Below, piece by piece: positions 1 to 10,167 of a stretch of 64,000 bases of DNA. Every line of letters begins with the position of its first letter. The first letter of the stretch is position 1. The DNA is from Mangrovibrevibacter kandeliae (GTDB taxonomy: Bacteria > Pseudomonadota > Alphaproteobacteria > Rhizobiales > Rhizobiaceae), in contig NZ_JANIFJ010000003.1 in assembly GCF_024519155.1 (NCBI RefSeq), forward strand, positions 186,001-250,000, in the 5' to 3' direction. Made by a program: the position numbers and the translations under genes. The notes under the pieces were generated by a model. The model had not been told where the DNA came from. It saw only the letters and a program-made list of their open reading frames with translations, and ran no database searches.

Positions 1-243
1 CTCGAGTTCACCGTCGAGGACAACGGACCCGGCGTCCCGGACGACATCCGCGAGCACATCTTCGACCCGTTCGTCACCACCAAGCCGAGCGGCTCGGGCC
101 TCGGTCTCGCGTTGGTCGCCAAGATCATCGGCGACCACGGCGGGGTCATCGAATGCGATTCCCAGCCGGGCCACACGGCCTTCCGCGTCCTCATGCCGGC
201 CTGGCGCGACGGCGATCCCGTCTCGCCGACGGGCGAGGCATGA
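1..243 (+). CDS. ntrB: NtrB nitrogen-regulation sensor kinase, C-terminal fragment
   Basis: The window opens inside this gene; 80 codons remain before TGA. They encode the end of a histidine-kinase ATPase domain: the G1 box appears as EDNGPGVP, then an FDPFVTTK segment and the G2 box GSGLGL followed by ALVAKII. In NtrB this domain binds ATP and phosphorylates, or helps dephosphorylate, NtrC according to nitrogen status signalled by PII. The identification rests on this domain plus the NtrC gene that begins 28 bp after the stop, the usual ntrBC order. The sensory and histidine-bearing parts lie outside the window. Confidence 0.9.
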   Translation, partial: LEFTVEDNGPGVPDDIREHIFDPFVTTKPSGSGLGLALVAKIIGDHGGVIECDSQPGHTAFRVLMPAWRDGDPVSPTGEA

Positions 244-271
244 GGCGCATGCGTATCTCCAGGAGTAGATG

Positions 272-1720
<1,449 letters not shown>

Positions 1721-2151
1721 CACTCAATTCAGTACGACGGGTGCGGACATGCCGATCCGGAGGTTCGGCCGGTCCCGAGTCCGCTGGACAGGATGTTGAA
1801 AAGGTGCGGAAAAGCGCTATCCCATAGGTAGCGTCCGAGCGAGGACAGCCCGGAGATCGTTTGATCGACCGGCGAGGGAGTGCCGCCCCTCCGGACGCGC
1901 CTACGATCGCTGAAGGCGCCGCAGCTCAGCGCATGCGTCGCATTGCCCTACGCTACGGTGAAGGCGTCTCGCCTCGCAGCATTTCTCACGCTCGGCGGAC
2001 GGCATGGCTACCCTCGCGCGGCCCCCGCGTCGTCCGTCACTACGCTGCCGAGTGCTGGCTTCCGTAGGGCGTTGTAAGCCGCTTTCGCTTCTCGTTGTAT
2101 TTTGGACACATTACGTTGCACCTTGGCAACGTGGCTTCGATACAACGAATC
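1721..2151. other. ntrC-ntrY intergenic region with nested inverted repeats
   Basis: About 430 bp without a convincing gene; short open frames here lack ribosome sites and look like noise. It contains a widely spaced 8-bp inverted repeat, GCCCTACG at 1945-1952 and CGTAGGGC at 2063-2070. Just before ntrY lies a compact nested palindrome, listed separately. Base composition becomes more AT-rich from about 2080. A promoter for the ntrYX pair is expected here, but I see no clear -35/-10 or sigma-54 -24/-12 element. Confidence 0.6.
2093..2147 (+). promoter_or_regulatory. Nested palindrome in the ntrY leader
   Basis: Two perfect inverted repeats are nested. The outer arms are CGTTGTAT (2093-2100) and ATACAACG (2140-2147). 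The inner arms are ACGTTGC (2113-2119) and GCAACGT (2126-2132) around a 6-nt loop. The element ends 4 nt before the likely ATG of ntrY, and no Shine-Dalgarno sequence lies between. An extra CGTTGTA copy sits at 2070-2076. It could be a dyad operator or an RNA hairpin controlling translation; the sequence alone does not decide. Confidence 0.5.
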
Positions 2152-4386
2152 ATGGCACCCGAGCTGAACTCCGCGACCATCGATCCGCGTCTCGTCGGCG
2201 AGCGCCGGCGCTTCGCCGTCATCCCCGGCATCCTGGCCGTCGTCGGAGCGCTGGTGACCGGCGCGATCTCCTTCGTGGTGCTGATGGGACTGACGCCGAT
2301 CGCGCCGACCGACACGGTCGTCACGATTGCCTCGTTGGTGAACGGCGCGTTCGTCCTCGTCCTGTGCGTCCTCATCGGCCGCGAAGTGATGCGCATCGTG
2401 CGTGCCCGGCGCCAGGGCAAGGCGGCCTCGCGCCTGCACGTGCGCATCGTGGTGCTGTTCGCGATCGTTGCGGTGCTGCCGGCCGTGCTCGTGGCGATCG
2501 TCGCCGGCATCACGCTCGACATCGGCCTCGACCGGTGGTTCGGCATGCGCACGCGGGCCATCGTCGAGTCGTCGATCAGCGTCGCCCGCGCCTATGTCAA
2601 CGAGAATGCCCGCAACCTGCAGGGCACGACGCTGTCGATGGCCTACGACCTCGACTCGCAGCGGCGCCTCTACGATCTCGACCGCACCGGCTTCCAGCAG
2701 CTGCTGACCGAGCAGGCGAAGGGCCGCTCGCTGCTCGGCGCGCAGCTGCTGCGCAGGGGTGGCCAGCCCTTCCTCAAGGCCGAGGTGCCGGTCGAGCGGC
2801 CGCTGCCGGCGCCGCCGGACGACGCGCTGCGGCAGGCGGAGGAGGGCAATCTCGTCTTCATCCCGCCGGGCGTGACCAACCTCGTCGGCGCGATCATCAA
2901 GCTGCGCCAGATCGAGAACACCTATCTCTACACCATCCGCGCAGTCGATCCGGACGTGCTCGAGGCGCTCCGGATGATGGAGGAACGGCAGGCCGAGTAC
3001 ACCAGCCTGGAAAAGAACCGGGTGAACCTGCAGATCGCCTTCGCGCTGCTCTATCTCGGCATCAGCCTGATCGTCCTCCTGTCGGCGATCTGGACCGGCA
3101 TCGGCGTCGCCGATCGCCTGGTCCGGCCGATCCGGTTGCTGATCTCGGCCGCCGACGACGTCAGCGAGGGCAATCTGACGGTCTCGGTGCCGGTGCGCGT
3201 GTCGGACGGCGACGTCGGCTCTCTGTCCAACACCTTCAACAACATGATCCTGCAGCTGCGCAGCCAGCGCAGCGAGCTCGTCAACGCCAAGGACCTAATC
3301 GACGAGCGTCGGCGCTTCACCGAGGCGGTGCTGGAGGGCGTGACGGTCGGTGTCGTCGGCGTCGAGGCGGACGACACCGTGTCGATCGTCAATCCGTCGG
3401 CCGAGCGCATCCTGGCCATCTCTGCGCAGGACGCCGTCGGCCGCAAGCTCGAGGAGCTGTTCCCGAACATCGCCCGCATCCATGCGGCGGCGCGCCAGTC
3501 CAACAAGGCCGAATATCAGGAGCAGGTGAAGCTGAGGATCCGGGACCGCGAGCGGCACCTGGCGATCCGCGTGACCTCGGAGGAATCGGTCCAGGGCAGC
3601 GAGTCGAGCGTTGTCACGGTCGACGACATCACCGATCTGGTCGACGCCCAGCGGTCGTCCGCCTGGGCCGACGTCGCTCGCCGCATCGCTCACGAGATCA
3701 AGAACCCGCTCACCCCGATCCAGCTCTCGGCCGAGCGCATCCGGCGGCGCTACGGCAAGATGGTCGAGGGCGATCGCGAGGTCTTCGACCGTTGCGTCGA
3801 CACCATCATCCGGCAGGTCTCCGACATCGGGCGCATGGTCGACGAGTTCTCGAACTTCGCGCGCATGCCCAAGCCGAAGATGGAGAACCGCGACCTGCGC
3901 GAGGCGCTGCAGGAAGCGGTCTTCATGCGCGAGATGGGCGACCACGGCATCGCCTTCACGAGCGATTTCGGCCAGCAGCCGATGATCGGCACCTTCGACA
4001 TCCGGCTTCTGTCACAGGCCTTCGGCAACCTGGTGAAGAACGCGGTCGAGGCGGTGGAGGGGGTCGAGGGCCTGGCGGGCGCCATCCGTCTCCAGGCGGC
4101 CCAGCAAGGCGACCGCTATCGGATCGAAGTGATCGACAACGGCCGCGGCTTCCCGCGGGAGGATCGCGACCGGCTGCTGGAGCCCTATATGACGACCCGC
4201 GAGAAGGGCACCGGCCTCGGTCTCGCGATCGTCCGGAAGATCATCGAGGAGCATGGCGGCACGATCGCGCTGATGGACGCCCCGGGCGGCGTCGGCGCCA
4301 TGGTGCGCGTGCTCCTGCCGGCGGGCGGAACGGCGGGCGAGGACGCCGCCGCGGCGCAGCGCAGAAGCGAAGAAAGGGTATTGTGA
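2152..4386 (+). CDS. ntrY: NtrY membrane sensor histidine kinase
   Basis: A 744-residue sensor kinase from the ATG at 2152. It has three N-terminal membrane helices, a periplasmic stretch, a fourth helix near residues 300-320, a HAMP segment, a PAS-like region, the phosphorylatable histidine at about 514 (AHEIKNPLTP), and ATPase boxes (FGNLVKNAVEA, DNGRGFP, GTGLGLAIV). NtrY is the partner of NtrX in nitrogen and redox or low-oxygen signalling in this class. TTG (2095) and GTG (2131) are in-frame alternatives upstream, but they lie within the nested palindrome. No start has a good ribosome site, so the N-terminus is uncertain. ntrX begins 1 nt after the stop. Confidence 0.93.
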   Translation: MAPELNSATIDPRLVGERRRFAVIPGILAVVGALVTGAISFVVLMGLTPIAPTDTVVTIASLVNGAFVLVLCVLIGREVMRIVRARRQGKAASRLHVRIVVLFAIVAVLPAVLVAIVAGITLDIGLDRWFGMRTRAIVESSISVARAYVNENARNLQGTTLSMAYDLDSQRRLYDLDRTGFQQLLTEQAKGRSLLGAQLLRRGGQPFLKAEVPVERPLPAPPDDALRQAEEGNLVFIPPGVTNLVGAIIKLRQIENTYLYTIRAVDPDVLEALRMMEERQAEYTSLEKNRVNLQIAFALLYLGISLIVLLSAIWTGIGVADRLVRPIRLLISAADDVSEGNLTVSVPVRVSDGDVGSLSNTFNNMILQLRSQRSELVNAKDLIDERRRFTEAVLEGVTVGVVGVEADDTVSIVNPSAERILAISAQDAVGRKLEELFPNIARIHAAARQSNKAEYQEQVKLRIRDRERHLAIRVTSEESVQGSESSVVTVDDITDLVDAQRSSAWADVARRIAHEIKNPLTPIQLSAERIRRRYGKMVEGDREVFDRCVDTIIRQVSDIGRMVDEFSNFARMPKPKMENRDLREALQEAVFMREMGDHGIAFTSDFGQQPMIGTFDIRLLSQAFGNLVKNAVEAVEGVEGLAGAIRLQAAQQGDRYRIEVIDNGRGFPREDRDRLLEPYMTTREKGTGLGLAIVRKIIEEHGGTIALMDAPGGVGAMVRVLLPAGGTAGEDAAAAQRRSEERVL

Positions 4387-4387
4387 T

Positions 4388-5746
4388 ATGGCATCGGACA
4401 TCCTGATCATCGATGACGAGGCCGATATCCGCGAACTCGTTTCGGGTATCCTGGAGGACGAGGGGCACGAGACGCGCGTGGCGGCCAATGCCGATGCGGC
4501 GCTGCAGTCGATCGCCGACCGGGTGCCGCGCCTGATCTTCCTTGACATCTGGCTGCAGGGCAGCCGGCTCGACGGGCTCGATCTCCTCGACGCGATCAAG
4601 GCCCAGCATCCCGAAGTGCCGGTCGTGATGATCTCCGGTCACGGCAACATCGAGACGGCGGTCTCGGCGATCCGGCGCGGCGCCTACGACTACATCGAGA
4701 AGCCGTTCAAGGCGGACCGGCTGATTCTCGTCGCCCAGCGGGCGCTCGAGACCTCGAAGCTGAAGCGCGAGATTTCCGAGCTGCGGCGTCGCTCGAGCGA
4801 TTTCAGCGAGCTGATCGGCAAGTCCCAGGCGATGAACCAGCTGCGCACGACGATCGAGCGCGTCGCACCGACCAACAGCCGCGTGATGATCCTCGGCCCG
4901 TCCGGCTCCGGCAAGGAGATGGTCGCACGGGCGATCCATGCCGGCTCGGCCCGCGCCGAAGGGCCGTTCGTCGCGCTCAATGCCGCGGCGATCACGCCGG
5001 ATCGGATGGAGGTCGAGCTCTTCGGCACCGAGACCCCGGCCGGCACCGAGCGCAAGGTCGGCGCGCTCGAGGAGGCCCATGGTGGCGTCCTCTATCTCGA
5101 CGAGATCGGCGACATGCCGCGCGAGACGCAGGGCAAGATCCTGCGCGTCCTGACCGACCAGACCTTCGAGCGCGTCGGGGGGAGCAAGAAGGTGAAGGTC
5201 GACGTGAGGATCATCTCCTCCACGGCCCAGAACCTCGAGTCGATGATCGCCGAGGGCAGCTTCCGCGAGGATCTGTACCATCGGCTGGCGGTGGTGCCGA
5301 TCATGGTGCCGGCGCTGTCCGAGCGACGGCTCGACATCCCGCTGCTGATCGAGGCCTTCATGAAGCAGATCGGCGAGCAGACCGGCATCAAGCCGAAGCT
5401 GATCAGCGACGAGGCGATGGCGGTGCTGCAGTCGAGTGACTGGCCGGGCAACATCCGCCAGCTGCGCAACAACGTGGAGCGGCTGATGATCCTGTCGCGC
5501 GAAGGCGAGGGAGCGATCTCGGCCGACATGCTGCCGAGCGAGGTCGGCGACATGCTACCGCGCACGCCGAGCCAGTCGGACGGGCGCATCCTGGCGCTGC
5601 CGCTGCGCGATGCGCGCGAGGTCTTCGAGAAGGAGTACCTGCTCGCCCAGATCAGCCGGTTCGGCGGCAACATCTCGCGCACTGCCGAATTCGTCGGGAT
5701 GGAGCGCTCGGCGCTGCACCGCAAGCTGAAGTCGCTCGGCATCTGA
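4388..5746 (+). CDS. ntrX: NtrX response regulator
   Basis: A 452-residue NtrC-like regulator: receiver with D53 (FLDIWLQGS), AAA+ domain with Walker A GPSGSGKE at 170-177 and Walker B VLYLDEIGD, and a C-terminal Fis-type HTH (ISRTAEFVGMERSALHRKL). The GAFTGA loop needed to contact sigma-54 is absent; the corresponding segment (about 213-230) reads GTETPAGTERKVGALEEA. That is typical of alphaproteobacterial NtrX, which is thought to act as a sigma-54-independent transcription factor. The ATG follows the ntrY stop by 1 nt, so the pair is co-transcribed and probably translationally coupled. Confidence 0.96.
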   Translation: MASDILIIDDEADIRELVSGILEDEGHETRVAANADAALQSIADRVPRLIFLDIWLQGSRLDGLDLLDAIKAQHPEVPVVMISGHGNIETAVSAIRRGAYDYIEKPFKADRLILVAQRALETSKLKREISELRRRSSDFSELIGKSQAMNQLRTTIERVAPTNSRVMILGPSGSGKEMVARAIHAGSARAEGPFVALNAAAITPDRMEVELFGTETPAGTERKVGALEEAHGGVLYLDEIGDMPRETQGKILRVLTDQTFERVGGSKKVKVDVRIISSTAQNLESMIAEGSFREDLYHRLAVVPIMVPALSERRLDIPLLIEAFMKQIGEQTGIKPKLISDEAMAVLQSSDWPGNIRQLRNNVERLMILSREGEGAISADMLPSEVGDMLPRTPSQSDGRILALPLRDAREVFEKEYLLAQISRFGGNISRTAEFVGMERSALHRKLKSLGI

Positions 5747-5861
5747 GAGCCGCGATGCTTGCCGTGCCCCGGGCGGCTCGTGCTACGCCGGCTCCGTCAC
5801 CGGTCGCCGGCTCGGCACGCGCCGGGTGCAGGCGGCTCGGACGACGGGAAGGGAGAGAACG

Positions 5862-7238
5862 ATGCGGGTGGTGATCTGCGGCGCCGGACAGGTGGGCTAC
5901 GGCATCGCCGAGCGGCTCGCCTCCGAACAGAACGACGTCGCCGTCATCGACACGTCGCCGGCACTGATCCAGGGCGTGCGGGACACGCTCGACGCACGGG
6001 GCTTCGTCGGCCACGGCGCCCATCCCGACGTTCTCGCGGAGGCCGGCGCCGAACAGGCCGACATGATCATCGCCGTCACGCTCTACGACGAGGTGAACAT
6101 GGTGGCCTGCCAGGTCGCTCACTCGCTGTTCAACGTGCCGACCAAGGTCGCCCGCATCCGGGCCCAGTCCTACCTCCAGCCGCACTGGCAGAACCTCTTC
6201 TCCACCGACCACATGCCGATCGACGTGATCATCTCGCCGGAGGTGGAGGTCGGCGAGATGGTGCTGCGGCGGATCGCGCTGCCTGGTGCGATGGACGCCG
6301 TGCGCTTCGCCGACGACACGATTGCGATGATCGCCGTTCGGTGCGACGACGACTGCCCGGTGATCAACACGCCGCTGCGCCAGCTGACCCAGCTGTTTCC
6401 CGATCTCGGCGCCACCGTCGTCGGGATCTGGCGCAACGACGCACTGTCGATCCCCCACTCGTCCGATCAGATGCTCGCCGGCGACATCGCATACGTGGTG
6501 ATGGAGCGCAGCCAGGTGCGCCGGACGCTTGCGCTGTTCGGTCACGAGGAGCAGGAGGCCCGCCGCATCGTCATCGCCGGCGGGGGCAATGTCGGCCTCT
6601 ACGTCGCGCGCGAGATGGAACGGCGCAATGTGGCGGCGAAGGTTCGGGTGATCGAGGCGACCCGCTCGCGCGCGGTCGACATCGCCGACCAGCTGCGGCG
6701 CACCGTGGTGCTGCACGGCAGCGCACTCGACCAGATCCTGCTCGCCGAAGCCGACATCGCGGAGGCCGATCTCCTGGTGGCGCTGACCAACGACGACCAG
6801 GTCAACATCCTCGCCAGCGTGATGGCCAAGCGCCTCGGTTGCCGCGCCAACCTCACGCTGATCAACAACCCGTCCTACCAGGACTTCACCGGCACGCTCG
6901 ACATCGACGCCTTCATCAACCCGCGCTGGGTGACGATCTCACGGGTGCTCCAGCACGTGCGGCGAGGGCGCATCCGGGCGGTTCATTCGGTGCAGAACGG
7001 AGCTGCCGAGGTGATCGAGGCCGAGGCGCTCGAAACCTCGCCGCTGGTCGGCAAGCCGCTGCGCGAGATCGAGCTTCCGGACGGGCTGAAGATCGGCGCG
7101 ATCCACCGTGCCGGCGCTTACGTGCCGCTCGACGGGCGCACCAAGATCAAGGCCAAGGATCGTGTGGTGATCTTCGCGGCCGCTGGCGCAGTGCGTCACG
7201 TCGAGCAGATGTTCCGCGTCAGCCTCGAGTTCTTCTGA
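5862..7238 (+). CDS. trkA: TrkA, NAD-binding regulatory protein of K+ uptake
   Basis: A 458-residue cytoplasmic protein with two tandem RCK modules. Each opens with a Rossmann glycine motif (VVICGAGQVGYGIAERL at the N-terminus, IVIAGGGNVGLYVAREM near residue 230) and ends in a TrkA-C segment. It binds the cytoplasmic face of TrkH/TrkG K+ channels and gates them through NAD(H) or ATP. The ATG at 5862 is preceded by GGGAGAG; an in-frame ATG at 5826 lacks one. It lies 115 bp downstream of ntrX, the usual Hyphomicrobiales order. No trkH is in the window. A short hairpin (CGCCTG/CAGGCG, 7240-7254) follows the stop but has no U-tract. Confidence 0.95.
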   Translation: MRVVICGAGQVGYGIAERLASEQNDVAVIDTSPALIQGVRDTLDARGFVGHGAHPDVLAEAGAEQADMIIAVTLYDEVNMVACQVAHSLFNVPTKVARIRAQSYLQPHWQNLFSTDHMPIDVIISPEVEVGEMVLRRIALPGAMDAVRFADDTIAMIAVRCDDDCPVINTPLRQLTQLFPDLGATVVGIWRNDALSIPHSSDQMLAGDIAYVVMERSQVRRTLALFGHEEQEARRIVIAGGGNVGLYVAREMERRNVAAKVRVIEATRSRAVDIADQLRRTVVLHGSALDQILLAEADIAEADLLVALTNDDQVNILASVMAKRLGCRANLTLINNPSYQDFTGTLDIDAFINPRWVTISRVLQHVRRGRIRAVHSVQNGAAEVIEAEALETSPLVGKPLREIELPDGLKIGAIHRAGAYVPLDGRTKIKAKDRVVIFAAAGAVRHVEQMFRVSLEFF

Positions 7239-7635
7239 ACGCCTGCGTCAGGCGAACGGCCCCGGACGCTGTCGACGGGCCGGACAGGCGACGGGCCGAA
7301 CCGCCCAGATGCGGCCACACCGGCGGCTGCGCGTGCAAATGCAAGCTTAAACGCCTATATCGGTGTAGAAAACTGTTGGCGAACATCGTGTGGCGGAGGT
7401 CCGGCTCTTGCGTTTGCACAGAGCCGGTCTTCCAAATGAGTGCGGTGCGACGGAAAAGACCGAGTCCCGGTCGGAGAGGGGGTCTCCGGCCGCTTCGGCG
7501 TGGCCGTCATGCTGTCAGCGGTCTTGGGCCCGGCCGGCGGCGCGACCCGTGACCGGGAAGGGGGCGTGGCCTCCTCTTCTGTGCGTGAAGCGGAAGAGGT
7601 GGCCGCCAACAACAAAATAATCGGGACGTACGATC
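7239..7635 (+). other. trkA-hfq intergenic region, probable hfq promoter and leader
   Basis: About 400 bp with no supported gene. The first half has a stretch of lower GC (about 7330-7385) where a promoter is plausible, but no element matches a consensus well enough to name. The last 70 bp form a structured leader described separately. An apparent reading frame through the region has no ribosome site and is probably chance. Confidence 0.55.
7568..7620 (+). promoter_or_regulatory. hfq 5' leader: hairpin followed by A-rich ARN tract
   Basis: A stem pairs CCTCTTC (7573-7579) with GAAGAGG (7593-7599). It is extended by GGCC (7568-7571) with GGCC (7601-7604) across one T-T mismatch. Immediately downstream, AACAACAAAATAA (7608-7620) reads as consecutive A-R-N triplets, the motif bound by the distal face of Hfq. 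It ends 15 nt before the hfq ATG. The arrangement suggests that Hfq binds its own leader and limits ribosome access, as known for hfq in other bacteria; here it is inferred. Confidence 0.4.
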
Positions 7636-7884
7636 ATGGCTGAACGCCTGCAGAACCTTCAGGATCTTTTCCTCAACACCGTCCGCAAGCAGAAGATTTC
7701 GCTCACGATCTTTCTCGTGAACGGCGTCAAGCTGACCGGTGTGGTGACGTCGTTCGACAATTTTTGCGTGCTCTTGCGGCGCGACGGCAACTCGCAGCTC
7801 GTCTACAAGCACGCCATTTCCACCATCATGCCATCACAACCGGTCAATATGTACGAAGGCGGCGAAGAGGAGAGGAAGGCCTGA
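7636..7884 (+). CDS. hfq: Hfq RNA chaperone
   Basis: An 82-residue Sm-like protein, normal length for alphaproteobacteria. The Sm1 motif region includes [13 protein letters not shown], followed by FDNFCVLL; the Sm2 motif is VYKHAIST, with the proximal-pocket residues K and H. The C-terminal tail is short and acidic (EGGEEERKA). It forms a hexameric ring that pairs small RNAs with mRNAs. hflX starts directly at the next base after the stop, so the two are translationally linked. Confidence 0.98.
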   Translation: MAERLQNLQDLFLNTVRKQKISLTIFLVNGVKLTGVVTSFDNFCVLLRRDGNSQLVYKHAISTIMPSQPVNMYEGGEEERKA

Positions 7885-9321
7885 TTGGCTGAACTGGACA
7901 GAGCCGGTCCGCGAGGACCGATCGAGCACCGGCAGGTGGCGACCCGCGCAGGGGTCTTCGTGCCGGTTCTGAAGCAGGCGCAGACACGGGACGAGACGGG
8001 CGCCGAGCCGACGCCGCGCAGCGAGGAGCAGCGGCTGGCCGAGGCGCTGGGCCTGGCCGCGGCGATCGAACTCGACATTCGTGCGCAAGGCATCGTGCCG
8101 GTCGGCAAGCCGCAACCGGCGACGCTGATCGGGTCGGGGAAGCTCGAGGAGATCAAGGGCGTCGTTGCAGCCGAAGAGATCGGTCTGGTGATCATCGATC
8201 ATCCGCTGACGCCGGTGCAGCAGCGCAATCTCGAAAAGGAGCTGAACGCCAAGGTGCTCGACCGCACCGGCCTGATCCTGGAGATCTTCGGCCGGCGGGC
8301 GCGCACCAAGGAAGGCCGGCTGCAGGTCGACCTCGCGCATCTGCGCTACCAGCGCGGCCGCCTCGTGCGCAGCTGGACCCACCTGGAGCGTCAGCGCGGT
8401 GGTGCCGGCTTCCTCGGTGGCCCGGGCGAGACGCAGATCGAAGCCGATCGACGGCAGCTGCAGGAGAAGATCAGCCGGCTCGAACGCGAGCTCGAGGCCG
8501 TGCGGCGCACCCGCCATCTGCACCGGTCCAAGCGCAAGAAGGCGCCGAACCCGGTCGTCGCGCTCGTCGGCTACACCAATGCCGGCAAGTCGACGCTCTT
8601 CAATGCCATCACCGGCGCGGGCGTCTTCGCGCAGAACCTCCTGTTCGCCACGCTCGACCCGACGCTGCGCCGGGTCGACCTGCCGCACGGCACCGAAGTG
8701 ATCCTGTCCGACACCGTCGGCTTCATCTCCGATCTGCCGACCCATCTCGTCGCCGCCTTCCGTGCGACGCTCGAGGAGGTCGTCGAGGCCGAACTGATCC
8801 TGCACGTGCGCGACATGTCGGATCCCGACGCCCTGGCGCAGTCGGCGGACGTCAACAAGATCCTCACCGACCTCGAAATCGACACCGAGGACAGCGCCCG
8901 GGTCGTCGAGGTCTGGAACAAGGTCGACCGGCTTGACGATACGGCACGCGCGCATCTGGAGGCCGCTGCCGAGGGACGGGCGGACGGGCAGGGGGTGCAT
9001 CTGGTGTCGGCGATCAGCGGCGAGGGCATCTCCGGGCTCCTCGCCGACATCGAGGCTCGGATCGCCGGCCGCCCGACGGAGCTGCATCTCCAACTGCAGC
9101 CGGACAGCCTCGGCATGCTGCCCTGGATCTACGAGAACGGAGCCGTCACCGAGCGCAAGGATCGCGAGGACGGCAGCGTGGCACTCGCCATGCAGCTGAC
9201 GGCACAGGCGCAGGCCGAACTGCGGCGGATGGCGGAGCGCGAGGCCGGACTCGTCCTCGTCGAGCAGGAGGGCGACAACCCGACCGGCGAGGCTGCCTCA
9301 GGCGTTGCCGCCAAGGCCTGA
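7885..9321 (+). CDS. hflX: HflX ribosome-associated GTPase
   Basis: A 478-residue protein: an N-terminal nucleotide-binding HflX domain (about 40-150, glycine-rich loop GGPGETQIE near 172), a helical linker, then a TRAFAC GTPase domain with G1 GYTNAGKST from residue 229, a G2 region (DPTLRR), G3 DTVGF and G4 NKVD. HflX splits stalled or heat-damaged 70S ribosomes. The start is TTG, abutting the hfq TGA, with AGAGGAAGG just upstream inside hfq. The last 24 bp overlap the 3' end of the convergent mazG gene. Confidence 0.96.
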   Translation: MAELDRAGPRGPIEHRQVATRAGVFVPVLKQAQTRDETGAEPTPRSEEQRLAEALGLAAAIELDIRAQGIVPVGKPQPATLIGSGKLEEIKGVVAAEEIGLVIIDHPLTPVQQRNLEKELNAKVLDRTGLILEIFGRRARTKEGRLQVDLAHLRYQRGRLVRSWTHLERQRGGAGFLGGPGETQIEADRRQLQEKISRLERELEAVRRTRHLHRSKRKKAPNPVVALVGYTNAGKSTLFNAITGAGVFAQNLLFATLDPTLRRVDLPHGTEVILSDTVGFISDLPTHLVAAFRATLEEVVEAELILHVRDMSDPDALAQSADVNKILTDLEIDTEDSARVVEVWNKVDRLDDTARAHLEAAAEGRADGQGVHLVSAISGEGISGLLADIEARIAGRPTELHLQLQPDSLGMLPWIYENGAVTERKDREDGSVALAMQLTAQAQAELRRMAEREAGLVLVEQEGDNPTGEAASGVAAKA

Positions 9322-10167
9322 TTTGGCCTCCTGCCAGAGCGCTTCCATCTCCGTGAGGTCGGCCTCGGCAGCGGTGCGGCCGTTTTCCTCGAGGCGCGCC
9401 TCGACGTGGCCGAAGCGGCGGCGGAACTTGCGTGACGTGCGTCGCAGGGCCGCCTCCGGATCGATCTCGTGGTAGCGTGCGAGGTTGACGAGGCTGAACA
9501 GCATGTCCCCAAACTCGTCCTCCCGCGCGTCGGCGTCCGCGCTCCGCACCGCATCCGCGAACTCGCCGATTTCTTCCCGGATCTTGTCGATGATCGGCGC
9601 CGCCGCATCCCAGTCGAAGCCGACCGTTGCGGCGCGCTGCTGCACCTTCAGCGCCTCCGTCAGCGCCGGAAACGCGGTCGGCACCGCGTCGAGCAGCCGC
9701 GCCGTGGCGCCTTCCGACGGCAGGCGGCTCCAGCCATCGGCCGGCACACCGCCGGCCCGGCGCTCGGCGCGGCGGGTGGCCTTCTCGGCGCGCTCCTCGG
9801 CCTTGATGCGGTCCCATTGACCCTTGGCGGAGCGCGCGCTGCGGGCCTCAGCGTCGCCGAAGACGTGCGGATGGCGCCGGATCATCTTGCGCGTCACGGC
9901 CTCGACGACTGCGCCGAAGTCGAAGAGGCCGAGTTCTGTGGCAAGCTGCGCGTGATAGACGACCTGCAGCAACAGATCGCCGAGCTCCTCGCAGAGCTCG
10001 TCGGCGTCGCGCCGCTCGACCGCGTCGGCGACCTCGTAGGCTTCCTCGATCGTGTACGGCACGATCGTCTCGAAACTCTGTTCGATGTCCCACGGGCACC
10101 CGGACTGCGGATCGCGCAGCGCGGCCATGATCTCGACCAGACGGGACACGTCGCGGGATGGCTGCAT
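9298..10167 (-). CDS. mazG: MazG nucleoside triphosphate pyrophosphohydrolase
   Basis: A 289-residue protein with two MazG repeats. The first carries the metal-binding E-rich motif (EEAYEVADAVE, then EELGDLLLQVVYHAQLA). The second shows EIGEFADAV and DEFGDMLFSLVNLARY. MazG hydrolyses NTPs and dNTPs to monophosphates and can degrade (p)ppGpp precursors, cleaning the pool or modulating stress signalling. Its 3' end overlaps hflX tail to tail by 24 bp, so the two transcripts are complementary at their ends. Confidence 0.95.
   Translation of the reverse strand: MQPSRDVSRLVEIMAALRDPQSGCPWDIEQSFETIVPYTIEEAYEVADAVERRDADELCEELGDLLLQVVYHAQLATELGLFDFGAVVEAVTRKMIRRHPHVFGDAEARSARSAKGQWDRIKAEERAEKATRRAERRAGGVPADGWSRLPSEGATARLLDAVPTAFPALTEALKVQQRAATVGFDWDAAAPIIDKIREEIGEFADAVRSADADAREDEFGDMLFSLVNLARYHEIDPEAALRRTSRKFRRRFGHVEARLEENGRTAAEADLTEMEALWQEAKSGLGGNA

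Noticed and set aside
1861-2077. Two 65-68-codon frames between ntrC and ntrY
   Set aside because: They overlap each other, lack ribosome sites and show no conserved-looking segments.
2004-4406. 800-codon plus-strand frame overlapping ntrY
   Set aside because: Arginine/alanine-rich frame-shifted copy of ntrY; NtrY motifs are found only in the other frame.
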